Shown: positions 50,337 to 58,736, numbered from the stretch's first letter. The stretch: 64,000 bases of DNA from Stenotrophomonas_A sp035539015 (GCA_035539015.1 DATLJF010000063.1:52128-116127); one strand, 5' to 3'. Made by a program: numbers and translations. The notes: a model not told the origin generated them from the letters alone.

Positions 50337-51032
50337 CTAGGTGGCGTCAGGAGATTGGCTAACAGCGCGATCAATCAGAGCGTTCGTCTCGCTATGCAAC
50401 AACTCCATGATGTCGCGAACTGAGTCGATCGCGCGATCAACGTAGGTCTCATCAATCACAACCTCTGATCCACTCAAGTAGACCCCATGTATTTTGCCGA
50501 GTGCTGAGACTTGTTCTTGTGTTAGCAGAAGCACATCTCCGCCGTGATGCACCAGGGCATTGCGTACAGCCAAAAGGTCCTTGATTGGGCGCCACAAGTC
50601 AGCTGGAATCTCGAAACCTGCGTATCTTTCCAGGAAGATTCTACGAGCGCTCCAAGGATCGCCTTTGAGATCGGAAGGCCTAAAAATTGCTTGCTCCCCC
50701 AAGACATGGCTAAGCCTATCGCACTCACGTTTCATGGCTCCCTCAAGGAGAGAAGCAACAAAAATGACATGCGACGAGCGCATTCGCTTGCGGTAATAGT
50801 CCGTCGCGAGAATGCCAGAGTCATTGATATCTTTAGAGCCTAGTGCCACCTGTTGCTGCACGTAGCGTTGCTCTTCCCCATCCATCAACGCCCAAGTGCC
50901 TTCAGTCTCGGCCTTGAACCATCGAAACAGATCGAGCTCGTAAGTCTCAAGCGAATGACTGTTCTTTAGCCCAGCAAGAAAGTGCTGACGCATTGCAAGC
51001 TTGAGATAGTCGGGTACCGGTCCGAGGGGCAT
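50337..51032 (-). CDS. HEPN-like protein
   Basis: 231 residues from ATG 51032. Helical and charged throughout; AVRNALVHHGG near the C-terminus has the R(x4)H pattern (Arg157 to His162) of HEPN ribonucleases and of MAE_28990-type HEPN proteins common in defence loci. HEPN proteins are usually toxins or RNA-binding effectors, sometimes with a partner antitoxin; none is clear here. It is the last gene of the leftward island cluster. The assignment rests on one motif and on context. Confidence 0.5.
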   Translation of the reverse strand: MPLGPVPDYLKLAMRQHFLAGLKNSHSLETYELDLFRWFKAETEGTWALMDGEEQRYVQQQVALGSKDINDSGILATDYYRKRMRSSHVIFVASLLEGAMKRECDRLSHVLGEQAIFRPSDLKGDPWSARRIFLERYAGFEIPADLWRPIKDLLAVRNALVHHGGDVLLLTQEQVSALGKIHGVYLSGSEVVIDETYVDRAIDSVRDIMELLHSETNALIDRAVSQSPDAT

Positions 51033-51100
51033 GGTCGTCAAATGTGCGGTCGTGAGCGAGTTTTCGCGGACGGAACAATCGGTGCGGCAGGGGCGCTAAA

Positions 51101-51596
51101 TTACTGCTCCATCGCTCCGAGCGAAAATGGAGCCCATGTGTCAGCAGGCAGATCGCGCTCCTTTCCTAGTGGCGATATCGATTTATGCGGAAGGAATTGA
51201 GCGCCACGCGACGAGAACACATGGAATTGGACCAGCAAGCTCTCTGCCCGGTCAGCGACATTTTCGAAGAGTACATTTGGGATGCCAATCCTGAGTAGTT
51301 TAACTTGTCCCGGCTTTAGCACTACCGGCACGTCAGGCGTCGAAATCTCGGGAATTAAGGCTGGGCCTCTCGATGTCGAGGGACACCTCGCGTATGAGCA
51401 GCTCCAGCGTTCCAGTGTTGGACAATGCGAAATCAAACATGCAGTCGTCCAAGGAGCCTGGTTCTGGAGTTGAAACAGCAGCAATGCATCCAATGAGAGA
51501 GGACCTCTTTCGCAAGAACGTCAAATAAAGAGTGGCAATCGAAACCGGCAGAGCTAGCGAAGCCAAAATTGTCGCCGCGATGTCGCCATTGTCCAT
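51101..51596 (-). pseudogene. Membrane-anchored protein, frameshifted as read
   Basis: The first part (from ATG 51596: DIAATILASLALPVSIATLYLTF) is one N-terminal membrane helix followed by a beta-like segment. Its frame ends near 51333, while a second frame continues to 51101 (ALIPEISTPDVPVVLKPGQVKLLRIGIPNVLF). The two join smoothly near 51362-51370, giving one protein of about 160 residues broken by a single shift. Function unknown. It could be a real mutation or a base error. Confidence 0.5.
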
Positions 51597-51724
51597 GCGT
51601 ATCGAAGTCCTGAATTGAGCCGAGCCATGAACATTTCTTGGCTTGAATTAGTCGTGATCCCCCAACCAAAATCAATCATGATGTCGATGGCAACTTTGTA
51701 AGCAGCCAAATTATCCCCCAAATC

Positions 51725-52380
51725 TCATCTTTCTCTTCGCTCCCCCTCGCAAACTAGCGCGACTGGGACACCGTCGCTGTTGATGATGGGAGCACCGCTA
51801 CATCCTTTGAAATCCTTATGGCCTGGATGCTTAAACGTTAGTTTGAAGACGATGTGGTCGCCACTGAACCGAAGGAACGATAGCCCTTCATAAAGTCGGA
51901 TCTCGCCGGAGAGGTACGTTTGGCCAAAGTGCTCCTCTTGGGCTGAAAGGACCATGCCACAGAAGCCGAATCTATCTTTAGGGTCGGGCATCTCGGTGAG
52001 GCTCACCGAGTGGACCGGAATCGGAGCTTCGGCCCCTCCTTGGTTGGAACTTCGACCTCTTGTCTGTACGCAACGGGGCCTTGCGGCAACTCAACGTACG
52101 AGAAATCGACATCCTTCAGCTTCGGTGACGAAAGCGTCGCCTTCGCGAGAAAGTAAATGGCGCCTAGCTGGCGTAGCTGGGTGCCCTTTTGGGGCACATA
52201 ACGGAGCTGTAGCGCCCAGTTCCATTGATCTCCAGTCGCATGGGAAACGGTGAGCAAAAAGCGCTTGCCGCGATAGTCCACAAGGCAGGCTGAAGCAACT
52301 CCATTGGGTAAGGAGTCTTCGCCCAAGCGAACAAGTGGTGCGCTCGATAGGAACAGGCTCATTTGACCAGGGGTGCTCAT
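51725..52380 (-). pseudogene. Trypsin-like serine protease, frameshifted as read
   Basis: About 215 residues from ATG 52380. The first frame shows FLLTVSHATGD (catalytic His47) and KDVDFSYVEL (Asp near 92). The second frame, taking over at a GGAGGGG run near 52030, shows PDPKDRFGFCG and FKGCSGAPIINSDGVPV (Ser nucleophile, matching GxSGxP). The triad is complete across the shift, so one base change has split a trypsin-like peptidase; a base error cannot be excluded. Proteases of this type accompany some antiphage systems. Confidence 0.65.
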
Positions 52381-52466
52381 TGGAAACGAATTCTGCAAAC
52401 ATGATCTGGATGAGGGCTCCGCGGCGGCTTCTCCATCAATGCGCCTATCGCGCTGCTCCCGTCCTC

Positions 52467-52709
52467 TCACGCAAGCTCCCATGGAAGGTCGCGCCTTCCA
52501 TGCACTGCCTTAAGCTTGCCAGTCTTGCGAAGTACGGTCGCGGCCCAACGGGCGTCGTATTGCCACGTGTATAGCAACGTTCCCGAGCCCCTAAGGTCTG
52601 ACTCGTAGTTGTGCCAGATGTACTTCGCGACGTCGCTAGGCCAAGCCTTGCCTCCTAGCGATCGAAGGGCAACCAGCACCCACTCCTTCATATCCTCCCG
52701 AGTCGCCAT
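52467..52709 (-). CDS. Small winged-helix protein
   Basis: 80 residues. The segment MKEWVLVALRSLGGKAWPSDVAKYIWHNYE, then AATVLRKTGKLKAVHGRRDLPWEL, has the helix-helix-wing layout of Mrr N-terminal-type winged helices that bind DNA in restriction proteins. TGAGGACGG lies before the ATG. It starts 45 bases after the DUF3883 gene, so it probably belongs to the same operon as a DNA-binding accessory. Confidence 0.6.
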   Translation of the reverse strand: MATREDMKEWVLVALRSLGGKAWPSDVAKYIWHNYESDLRGSGTLLYTWQYDARWAATVLRKTGKLKAVHGRRDLPWELA

Positions 52710-52754
52710 CAGCCGTCCTCACAGATCACTTTAATCGCCAAGATGCAACGTGGT

Positions 52755-53609
52755 TCAAGTCAGTTCTGCGAAGTGGTCGGCGAACGCGCTGAACGGAACG
52801 CAGGCGTTTTCCCATCGGCCACTGCCGTGGTCTGTTGGCACGTGCGCAGCCACGCTCTCCAGGTCCAAAACGGCCAATCGAGGAGCCGCAAAACTTAGGT
52901 CCCACAGGTGCATACGAAAGTGCAAGAACGACGCAGCTGATTCCCACTCGTTACGCGTCAGGTAAAACGATCCCCGGAGCCCAAGTCGACTAGCCTTGAC
53001 CTCGATGCAGACCGGCGCGCGATTCTCTGCGGTGAGACTGGACAGCACGTCGTATCCGTCTTCGTTGCTGTCTAAGGCAACCCATCGCGGGGTGCGCCCG
53101 GTTCGCGTCACCTCAAATCCAAGAGTCAAGCGTTCTCCGGCGCGACCGATTTCGTTCAGTCGAACGTCGTAAAGGCCGCGCGCACGTGCAGCGAGAGAGT
53201 CCCAGAAGGCTACTACTTCGGGGGTAGACGCATGTGCTAGACCGGCTTCCTGACAAATCTGAGCGATTTCAGGGGGCGCGTACTGTAGTACTCGACGCCG
53301 GCCAAACCTGGCGTTCTGAACCCAAGGAGGGTCGGTGGCCGCAACGAGATCCACCAATGCTTCGCGAAGGCGCTCTTCGGTGCGTGGCATGGTGCTGACC
53401 GCCAGCCCGCGCAAAGTGGGAGCGAGCAACCCTACGTCGTTGACCTCGGTCCACCCCAACAACACTGAGCAATCCGTTACCCTCTTTGCACTGACCACGC
53501 CGAGCTTGCCGAGCGTCCGAGCGGCGGTCACCGGCATAGGCGTCTCGCCAAGCAAGCGGAGAAGCTCGAAGCAGCCGTAGGCTACACCAGGCGAGAGCGA
53601 CTCACTCAC
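52755..53609 (-). CDS. DUF3883-type nuclease-domain protein
   Basis: 284 residues, GTG start overlapping the helicase stop by 8 bp. The C-terminal half matches DUF3883: GRAGERLTLGFE, then NEDGYDVLS (Asp187), IEVKAS (Glu203, Lys205) and SFYLTRNEWESA. The D...ExK arrangement is that of a PD-(D/E)xK nuclease fold, and DUF3883 occurs attached to or beside helicases in defence systems. The N-terminal half is helical, perhaps a winged-helix region. It probably cuts DNA moved by the SNF2-type partner. Confidence 0.75.
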   Translation of the reverse strand: MSESLSPGVAYGCFELLRLLGETPMPVTAARTLGKLGVVSAKRVTDCSVLLGWTEVNDVGLLAPTLRGLAVSTMPRTEERLREALVDLVAATDPPWVQNARFGRRRVLQYAPPEIAQICQEAGLAHASTPEVVAFWDSLAARARGLYDVRLNEIGRAGERLTLGFEVTRTGRTPRWVALDSNEDGYDVLSSLTAENRAPVCIEVKASRLGLRGSFYLTRNEWESAASFLHFRMHLWDLSFAAPRLAVLDLESVAAHVPTDHGSGRWENACVPFSAFADHFAELT

Positions 53610-55428
53610 TGGGTGCCCCGCTCAAATCGCGAAGAAGCGCCTGTACGTCGTCGGCGTCCATTCCGCCCCCAGACCAATCGTCATCTTCATCGACAGCTTC
53701 GGGATCCATAGGAATAGGATCAATCTGCAGGCTGGTGTCATTGAGGACGGCCGCCATCGCGTCGATCTTGGCTTTGAGGCGCATCTGTACGGTTTCGTCC
53801 ACGCTTCCGCTGCATTCCACAATCTCAATTGTTGTGGCCTGATCCGGCGGAAGGCCCAAACGATGAATTCGATCCATTGATTGTAGGAAGTGGGCCGCGT
53901 TGAATGTCCGATCCAAGTAAAGCGCGTGGTGGCAGACGGTGTGGAGGCTCACGCCTTCGCTAGCCGCAGCAGGGTTGGCCACCATCACTCGGACATTCTC
54001 ATCGTCGTGAAACAGCTTGATCTTGCCTTCGCGCGTGCCATCGTCGTCTTCATCGCCGGCGTCGACACCGCCATGGATGTACACAGCGCCCAGGTCTTGA
54101 AGTGAATCGGCGATGTATTCCACGTTGTGCCGGAACGACGACCAAATCAGCACCTTCTCCCCCTTGCGCGCAAGCTCGCGCGCCCGGTGGAGGAGATAGT
54201 TCATCTTGGGGCCCTTGCCTTCCGCCAACACAGCGGACAGCAGTCCAGGCTTGGCGAAATCGATCTCGCGGGACAACAAAGCCGGATGGGACACGAACAT
54301 CAACAAACGTGTGACCGAACGACCGAGAGATCGAAATGCCTGGCGCCCGCGATCGCTCAAGTAAGCTGTGGCTTGCCGCGCCACTTCGCTCTTCATGTAC
54401 CGATAGAGCTCCAACTGCAGGGGACTCATCGGCACGGTTTTGCGCAAATGCGTGACAGGGGGCAGGCCTAATTCGCGCTTGTTTGTACGAACATAGATCG
54501 GCCGCATCCGTTCCACGACGTTATCGGCATTCGCCGGAATCTCGGGGTACAAAAATGAGAACTGGGGCAAAAGGTCATCGCGAGATTGCGGCATGGGCGT
54601 GCCCGACATAACCAACTTGCCCACCGGAAACTGGGACACACTCAGGACGGCCTGAGCTGTCTTCCGCGACGGCCCGGCTTTAATCCTGTGACTCTCATCC
54701 AGGAAAACATGAACACGGTGGCGCGCAAGGTGCGGGGTAATGAGATCGCGCGATATGGCGACCTGCTGATACGACATCAGCATGAACGGCGGATCTTCGT
54801 TCAATGCTTTCGCGATGTTGCTGCCCCGCAGGCGGACAAATGCATCGCTGGTACTCGGGAAGCACTCCTGCAACTGCTCGTCCCAGGCGGCAAACGCGTT
54901 CTTGGGCGCAATGACTAGCAAGCGGTCGCCGGGCTGCCGCCTGTAGGCAAAAGTGGCCAAAGCTTCGGTGGTTTTGCCCGCTCCAGGCACTGAGAACGTT
55001 GCGCCGGCCGGCAGCGCTGCCAGTACTCGCACATTTCGGACTTGGTGTGATTTGAGGGTGCGCCCAAATCCAGCGGCCTGGAGTCGAGCCAGTAGGCCCT
55101 GCTCGTCCACCTGCTGGCCAGCAATGGCGTCCTTGTAGAAATTTGTGTTTCGGGCGGACTGGCGAAGCAGTTCGGCCGCCGGTGCATCGATCAGAAAGTC
55201 TTGATCAGCCCGCATTTGAAAGGACTGCATTAGTTGGCCAACTTGAGCCCGCAACCCAACGAAACTCCACCAGGGCAAGCTGACCGCGTTCCCCCCCTCT
55301 CCCTGCGAATCCGCGGAGGCGGTCGCGAACAGCGCTCGAGCCAACGGCAGCCAAGCCCGATCTACATCGGCGTCATCCCATGAGATGACTGCACGTTGAT
55401 CAGCCGCGCGATATCCGATCCTAAGCAT
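53602..55428 (-). CDS. SNF2-type DEAD/DEAH-box helicase
   Basis: 608 residues. Motifs: I SVPGAGKTTEAL (Lys152), II DESH (244-247, DExH form), III MSGTP, and V/VI ANPAAASEGVSLH...FLQSMDRIHRLG. This spacing and the SNF2-like IHRLG end mark a superfamily 2 DNA translocase. An N-terminal region of about 130 residues is not recognised; the tail is acidic (EDDDWSGGG). It overlaps its neighbours by 8 bp at each end. SNF2-type proteins in defence operons move along DNA and control associated nucleases. Confidence 0.85.
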   Translation of the reverse strand: MLRIGYRAADQRAVISWDDADVDRAWLPLARALFATASADSQGEGGNAVSLPWWSFVGLRAQVGQLMQSFQMRADQDFLIDAPAAELLRQSARNTNFYKDAIAGQQVDEQGLLARLQAAGFGRTLKSHQVRNVRVLAALPAGATFSVPGAGKTTEALATFAYRRQPGDRLLVIAPKNAFAAWDEQLQECFPSTSDAFVRLRGSNIAKALNEDPPFMLMSYQQVAISRDLITPHLARHRVHVFLDESHRIKAGPSRKTAQAVLSVSQFPVGKLVMSGTPMPQSRDDLLPQFSFLYPEIPANADNVVERMRPIYVRTNKRELGLPPVTHLRKTVPMSPLQLELYRYMKSEVARQATAYLSDRGRQAFRSLGRSVTRLLMFVSHPALLSREIDFAKPGLLSAVLAEGKGPKMNYLLHRARELARKGEKVLIWSSFRHNVEYIADSLQDLGAVYIHGGVDAGDEDDDGTREGKIKLFHDDENVRVMVANPAAASEGVSLHTVCHHALYLDRTFNAAHFLQSMDRIHRLGLPPDQATTIEIVECSGSVDETVQMRLKAKIDAMAAVLNDTSLQIDPIPMDPEAVDEDDDWSGGGMDADDVQALLRDLSGAPSE

Positions 55429-56707
55429 TCCGGACCGCCAACCAATTGCGGATAATTTGGAGCGCCGCCTCGATGCTCTTAATCTGCTCTTCGGCGCCAG
55501 TGGTCGTAGAGTCGTCCCTCATTCCATCGGACACCGCTGCTTGGAGCTTGGTGTTTGCATCGGTCAGCTGTTTGAGAAGGTACCCCGCGTTATTGCGTTC
55601 CTTCTGAAGCTCGTTCTCGGTTTCGATAACGTCGACAACGAGCTCGCGAACCTTGTCTGAGTTTTCGGGCTTCACAATCTCAGCGGCCAGTGCAAATGAC
55701 ACGTCTGGCACGGACCCCGGCACGTCTCCACCGAACAACTCTTGCGTCAGCGGATCGGGTGTTGTTGGGGAAACGGGGAACGCAGCGGCCAGTTTGGTCT
55801 TAACCTTGGCCAAATGCTCCTGAATCTTTGGGATGGCGCTATACAACCGCTCGCCGGCCTTGCCGGGCTGGTCAATCAACGTAAACGCCGTATTCTTCAA
55901 CAGCGTCTGCTCGCCCACCGACGTGCTCTTGCGCGCGGCCTTGTAGAGCTGCTTGAACGCTTCTTCGGCGGCTTGAACGTCGGACCATTGGTGTTGGCGA
56001 CCACGGCTTTTGAGATAGGCATCAGCCATTTCCAACATCGAGCGCGCCTGCTCGACTTCGGCCTTTGTCATGCCATACAAATCGGCCAACTCGGGATCAG
56101 TAAAGCCATGCAGCTTCTGCCGGTGCTGCATCATGATGGCCCGCGCTTCCCAGCTATATCCGGCGCGAATGTCCTTCTTGATCTGGAGATTGGCCTCAAT
56201 CTTGTCAATTTCCTTGTCATCGCAGTGGGGCAGCACCACGACATCAATGTGCGAGAAGTGCGGATAGTCGCCGGGTTCGTTGTAGTACAAGCTCCGCCAG
56301 CAAGACAAGCGCCGGTTTCCGTTCACCACGAAGCCGTTCTCATCGAGGATGATCGGCTCCACCTGCTTATTGGTCTTGTCCTTAAAGAACGCGAGTAGAC
56401 CGGCTTCTTTTACGAGCTTCAGCAGCAGCTCGTGCTGCGTCTCCTGAACTACGTCCAGTTCGGGATCCGATTCGAAGTAGGTGCTTTCCTGGCCCGAGTG
56501 ATCTGCCAGCCACTGCTCTTGAAGCGAAGCGGTGCGGCCATTGGCAAGCCGATACTTGGGCAGCTCGATCGGAACCTTAAATTTGACGAGTTCCATCTTC
56601 TCGCCCTTGACCTCCATCGCAAACGTGGCGGCCGGAACAGCAGGCTTCGACGAAGCGAGCTCCTTGAGTCGCATTTCAAACGGAAAGCCAAAGCATCGGT
56701 TCTTCAT
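55421..56707 (-). CDS. ParB/Srx-like protein
   Basis: 428 residues. A ParB-N/sulfiredoxin-like core is seen in EPIILDENGFVVNGNRRLSCWRSL (Asn129, Gly130, Asn131, Arg132, Arg133), whose GNRR matches the GxRR nucleotide-contact motif, followed by LDVVV-type strands and IRAGYSWEARAIMMQHRQKLHG. The N-terminal 100 residues and the helical C-terminus (with a likely coiled coil around 345-400) are unrecognised. ParB/Srx proteins use CTP or ATP; in SspE, a phosphorothioate-sensing defence protein, such a fold senses modified DNA. Here it overlaps the helicase gene by 8 bp, suggesting a sensor or switch for it. Confidence 0.65.
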   Translation of the reverse strand: MKNRCFGFPFEMRLKELASSKPAVPAATFAMEVKGEKMELVKFKVPIELPKYRLANGRTASLQEQWLADHSGQESTYFESDPELDVVQETQHELLLKLVKEAGLLAFFKDKTNKQVEPIILDENGFVVNGNRRLSCWRSLYYNEPGDYPHFSHIDVVVLPHCDDKEIDKIEANLQIKKDIRAGYSWEARAIMMQHRQKLHGFTDPELADLYGMTKAEVEQARSMLEMADAYLKSRGRQHQWSDVQAAEEAFKQLYKAARKSTSVGEQTLLKNTAFTLIDQPGKAGERLYSAIPKIQEHLAKVKTKLAAAFPVSPTTPDPLTQELFGGDVPGSVPDVSFALAAEIVKPENSDKVRELVVDVIETENELQKERNNAGYLLKQLTDANTKLQAAVSDGMRDDSTTTGAEEQIKSIEAALQIIRNWLAVRNA

Positions 56708-56719
56708 ACGGCCTCAGGA

Positions 56720-57175
56720 TTAGTCAATAGCCAGCACAATTAGCGGCATGTGGATTACGGCGCGGAAAATTTCCAATTCGCTTTGCAATCGGTTTGCGTG
56801 GGCAATGTTATCTCCCAGGCACTTGGCTGCAGCGCGCGTAGGCACAACCATCACCCCCGCCTTGATTGCCTTGTTGAGGAACATCTGTTGCAGCTTTAGC
56901 AGGTCGGCATACAAGCGAGCCATATTTCCTGTTTGAAGGCACAGACCGATACTGTTCTTGGAGCTGGTGATCGTGATCTTAGAGTCCCGAGCAAGTTTCA
57001 CCTTGCCCGACCAGCCGTGCTTCACCAGCCCGGCCACAATGGTGCTTCCTATCTCGCGCGCCTTGCCGCGCGCGGGAGTGATGGAGCAGGAATGAATTGC
57101 GCGCTCGATCTCATGGCGCGACGCTGTTGGCACCGCGGCCAATCCGCCGCAGTGGTCATAGACAGTGAAGTTCAC
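56720..57175 (-). CDS. BglII/BstYI-like restriction endonuclease homologue
   Basis: 151 residues. The segment SKNSIGLCLQTGNMARLYADLLKLQQMF, then KAGVMVVPTRAAAKCLGDNIAHANRLQSELEIF, matches the BglII/BstYI family (Gln81, Gly83, Asn84; D(L)LKLQ). In known members the strand carries ExQxG; here the Glu position is Cys79, so the usual metal-binding Glu appears to be missing, though Asp64 is present. It overlaps the methyltransferase stop by ATGA. Activity is therefore uncertain: it could cut, bind only, or work with the DUF3883 nuclease. Confidence 0.65.
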   Translation of the reverse strand: MNFTVYDHCGGLAAVPTASRHEIERAIHSCSITPARGKAREIGSTIVAGLVKHGWSGKVKLARDSKITITSSKNSIGLCLQTGNMARLYADLLKLQQMFLNKAIKAGVMVVPTRAAAKCLGDNIAHANRLQSELEIFRAVIHMPLIVLAID

Positions 57176-58122
57176 GCGGCTTCGGCCTCTTCATCCTCAG
57201 ACAGCACGACCTGCGACAATTTGCTCTTGGTGTGGTCATAGAGTTCTTTGTCGTGCGGACGGTACTTTGCGGTGCCAGCTAACGCCGCGTCGATTCGCTC
57301 CTTGGCTTGTCTCGCGTAGTTCGCAATCAGCTCGCATCCCAGAAAATTACGACCGTGCAACGCGGCGGCAACGCCAGAGGATCCCACGCCAGCAAACGGA
57401 TCGAAGACCAGCTGACCGGGCTTTGTCATGGACAGGACAAGCCGCTCAATCAAGCCCACCGGGAACTGGCACGGGTGATCGGTCTTTTCGATATGGTTGG
57501 CTTTGACGTTCGGAATTCCCCATACATCCTCGGGATTTTTCCCCAACGGATTGCCAGAAAGCTTGCCCCTCTTCGGGCCCTTGAAATGACGCTTGCCCGG
57601 ATACTTGGCGGGAATGCGCACAGCGTCTAGGTCAAACTGATAGTCATCGGATTTCGAGTACCACATGATCACTTCGTAGCGCCCAGAGAACCGGCGCTTG
57701 TTGTGCAAGCCGTGCCCAAAGTGCCAAATAATGCGGTTGCGCAACTTAAGGCCGTGCTTCTTGAAGATGTAAGCCATTTCGATATCGAGCGGCACAATCA
57801 TCCCGTTATCGACGAAGTTCCCCACTTGCCAGCAGATTGAGCCAGTCTCTTTCAAGCGCGGAATGATCAAATCGAGGATTCGCTCCTGCCATTTGAGGTA
57901 GTCCTCCAGCGCGCCTTTCTTTTCGTAAGACTTGCCAATATTGTAGGGCGGCGACGAGACAACGAGATCGAAAATGGGTTGAGCTGGGAGGGCAGAGAGC
58001 AGAGCTTCTGCATCGCCATGCCAAATCGCGTGATCCAGGTCGGCAACGGTCTTGAGCGCCTCCTTGGCCTTGACGACATGGGCAGTGGGTGCAGCTGGAA
58101 GAGCATTACGCTTCGGGCTCAT
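57172..58122 (-). CDS. DNA methyltransferase, SPPY (beta) type
   Basis: 316 residues. Motif IV is SSPPYNIG (Ser57-Tyr60) and motif I VFDPFAGVGSSG (about 240-250), in the beta order. SPPY is usual for N4-cytosine methylation, though some N6-adenine enzymes share it. It is the first gene of the leftward operon and presumably protects the host. The BglII/BstYI-like neighbour suggests a GATC-centred recognition site (inference only). Confidence 0.88.
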   Translation of the reverse strand: MSPKRNALPAAPTAHVVKAKEALKTVADLDHAIWHGDAEALLSALPAQPIFDLVVSSPPYNIGKSYEKKGALEDYLKWQERILDLIIPRLKETGSICWQVGNFVDNGMIVPLDIEMAYIFKKHGLKLRNRIIWHFGHGLHNKRRFSGRYEVIMWYSKSDDYQFDLDAVRIPAKYPGKRHFKGPKRGKLSGNPLGKNPEDVWGIPNVKANHIEKTDHPCQFPVGLIERLVLSMTKPGQLVFDPFAGVGSSGVAAALHGRNFLGCELIANYARQAKERIDAALAGTAKYRPHDKELYDHTKSKLSQVVLSEDEEAEAA

Positions 58123-58163
58123 GACGGCTCTATTAATTGCATTTCAATTCCGGGGCCTGATCT

Positions 58164-58273
58164 TCCAACAGTCCGAGAGAAAGGTCCAGGCCGATGCCTG
58201 ATCGCCGTTGGGGGCGGGCAGGGAAGCATTGGTCCCTGGATGTTCCACCAATCCCGACGAAAGATCTAGGCCC
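58164..58273. repeat. Pair of 30-bp imperfect direct repeats upstream of the methyltransferase
   Basis: Copies at 58164-58193 and 58244-58273, both beginning TTCC and ending AGGCC, agree at 22 of 30 positions with no gaps. They lie 42-151 bp upstream of the methyltransferase start and could be regulator sites or remnants of a duplication. Confidence 0.5.
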
Positions 58274-58513
58274 GGCGCCGACGGACCCCAAGCGGGCAGT
58301 GGCGGCAGCCTCCGACTAGATGACACCGGCGGTTCTCACCGTATGAGAGGTTCAGCGTGGCCCAACAACGAAAGCGCGCGCCTCGCCCTGAAGTTGTCCA
58401 CGAACAATAGAGGCTAGCCGGCCTCTGACGGGAGGCAACTCTGGGGGCAACTTGGCTGACGCTGGAGCCGAAACCTCAGCCGGAGCAATGCGTGGTGGAT
58501 AGTATTTGGTAGG

Positions 58514-58527
58514 TGGTGGGCCCACCA
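58514..58527. other. Right attachment-site candidate (attR)
   Basis: TGGTGGGCCCACCA, identical to the tRNA 3' end at 49809-49822. With the left copy it would bound an 8.7-kb element. A hairpin (CCACCAG/CTGGTGG, 58522-58541) overlaps it. No integrase gene lies between the copies. Confidence 0.5.
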
Positions 58528-58701
58528 GACTCCTCTGGTGGAAGATTGTCTTGAAAGCATAAGTTAGCTGGAACGGACAACTTATGACGACAGCCTTGTG
58601 CCGCGCGTCCGAATGGCTACTGGCAGCCCTTGCGCGCAGACAGAGATTCGCTGACCACACTCAATTCTGGGCGGGGCGAAGGCACGTCCAAGCTGCAGGC
58701 G

Positions 58702-58736
58702 CCAGGCACCAGGCACCAGGCACCAGGCACCAGGCA
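58702..58736. repeat. Heptamer tandem repeat, five copies of CCAGGCA
   Basis: Five perfect copies of CCAGGCA head to tail. No gene crosses it convincingly, so slippage here would not change a known protein. Confidence 0.9.

Noticed and set aside
50337..58122. DISARM, BREX or phosphorothioation system
   Set aside because: No DUF1998 helicase, PglZ, BrxC, DndCDE or SspBCD-type protein is seen; only single parts overlap with those systems.
58208..58417. 69-codon plus-strand open frame in the island edge
   Set aside because: No ribosome site, no recognisable sequence, overlaps the direct repeats.
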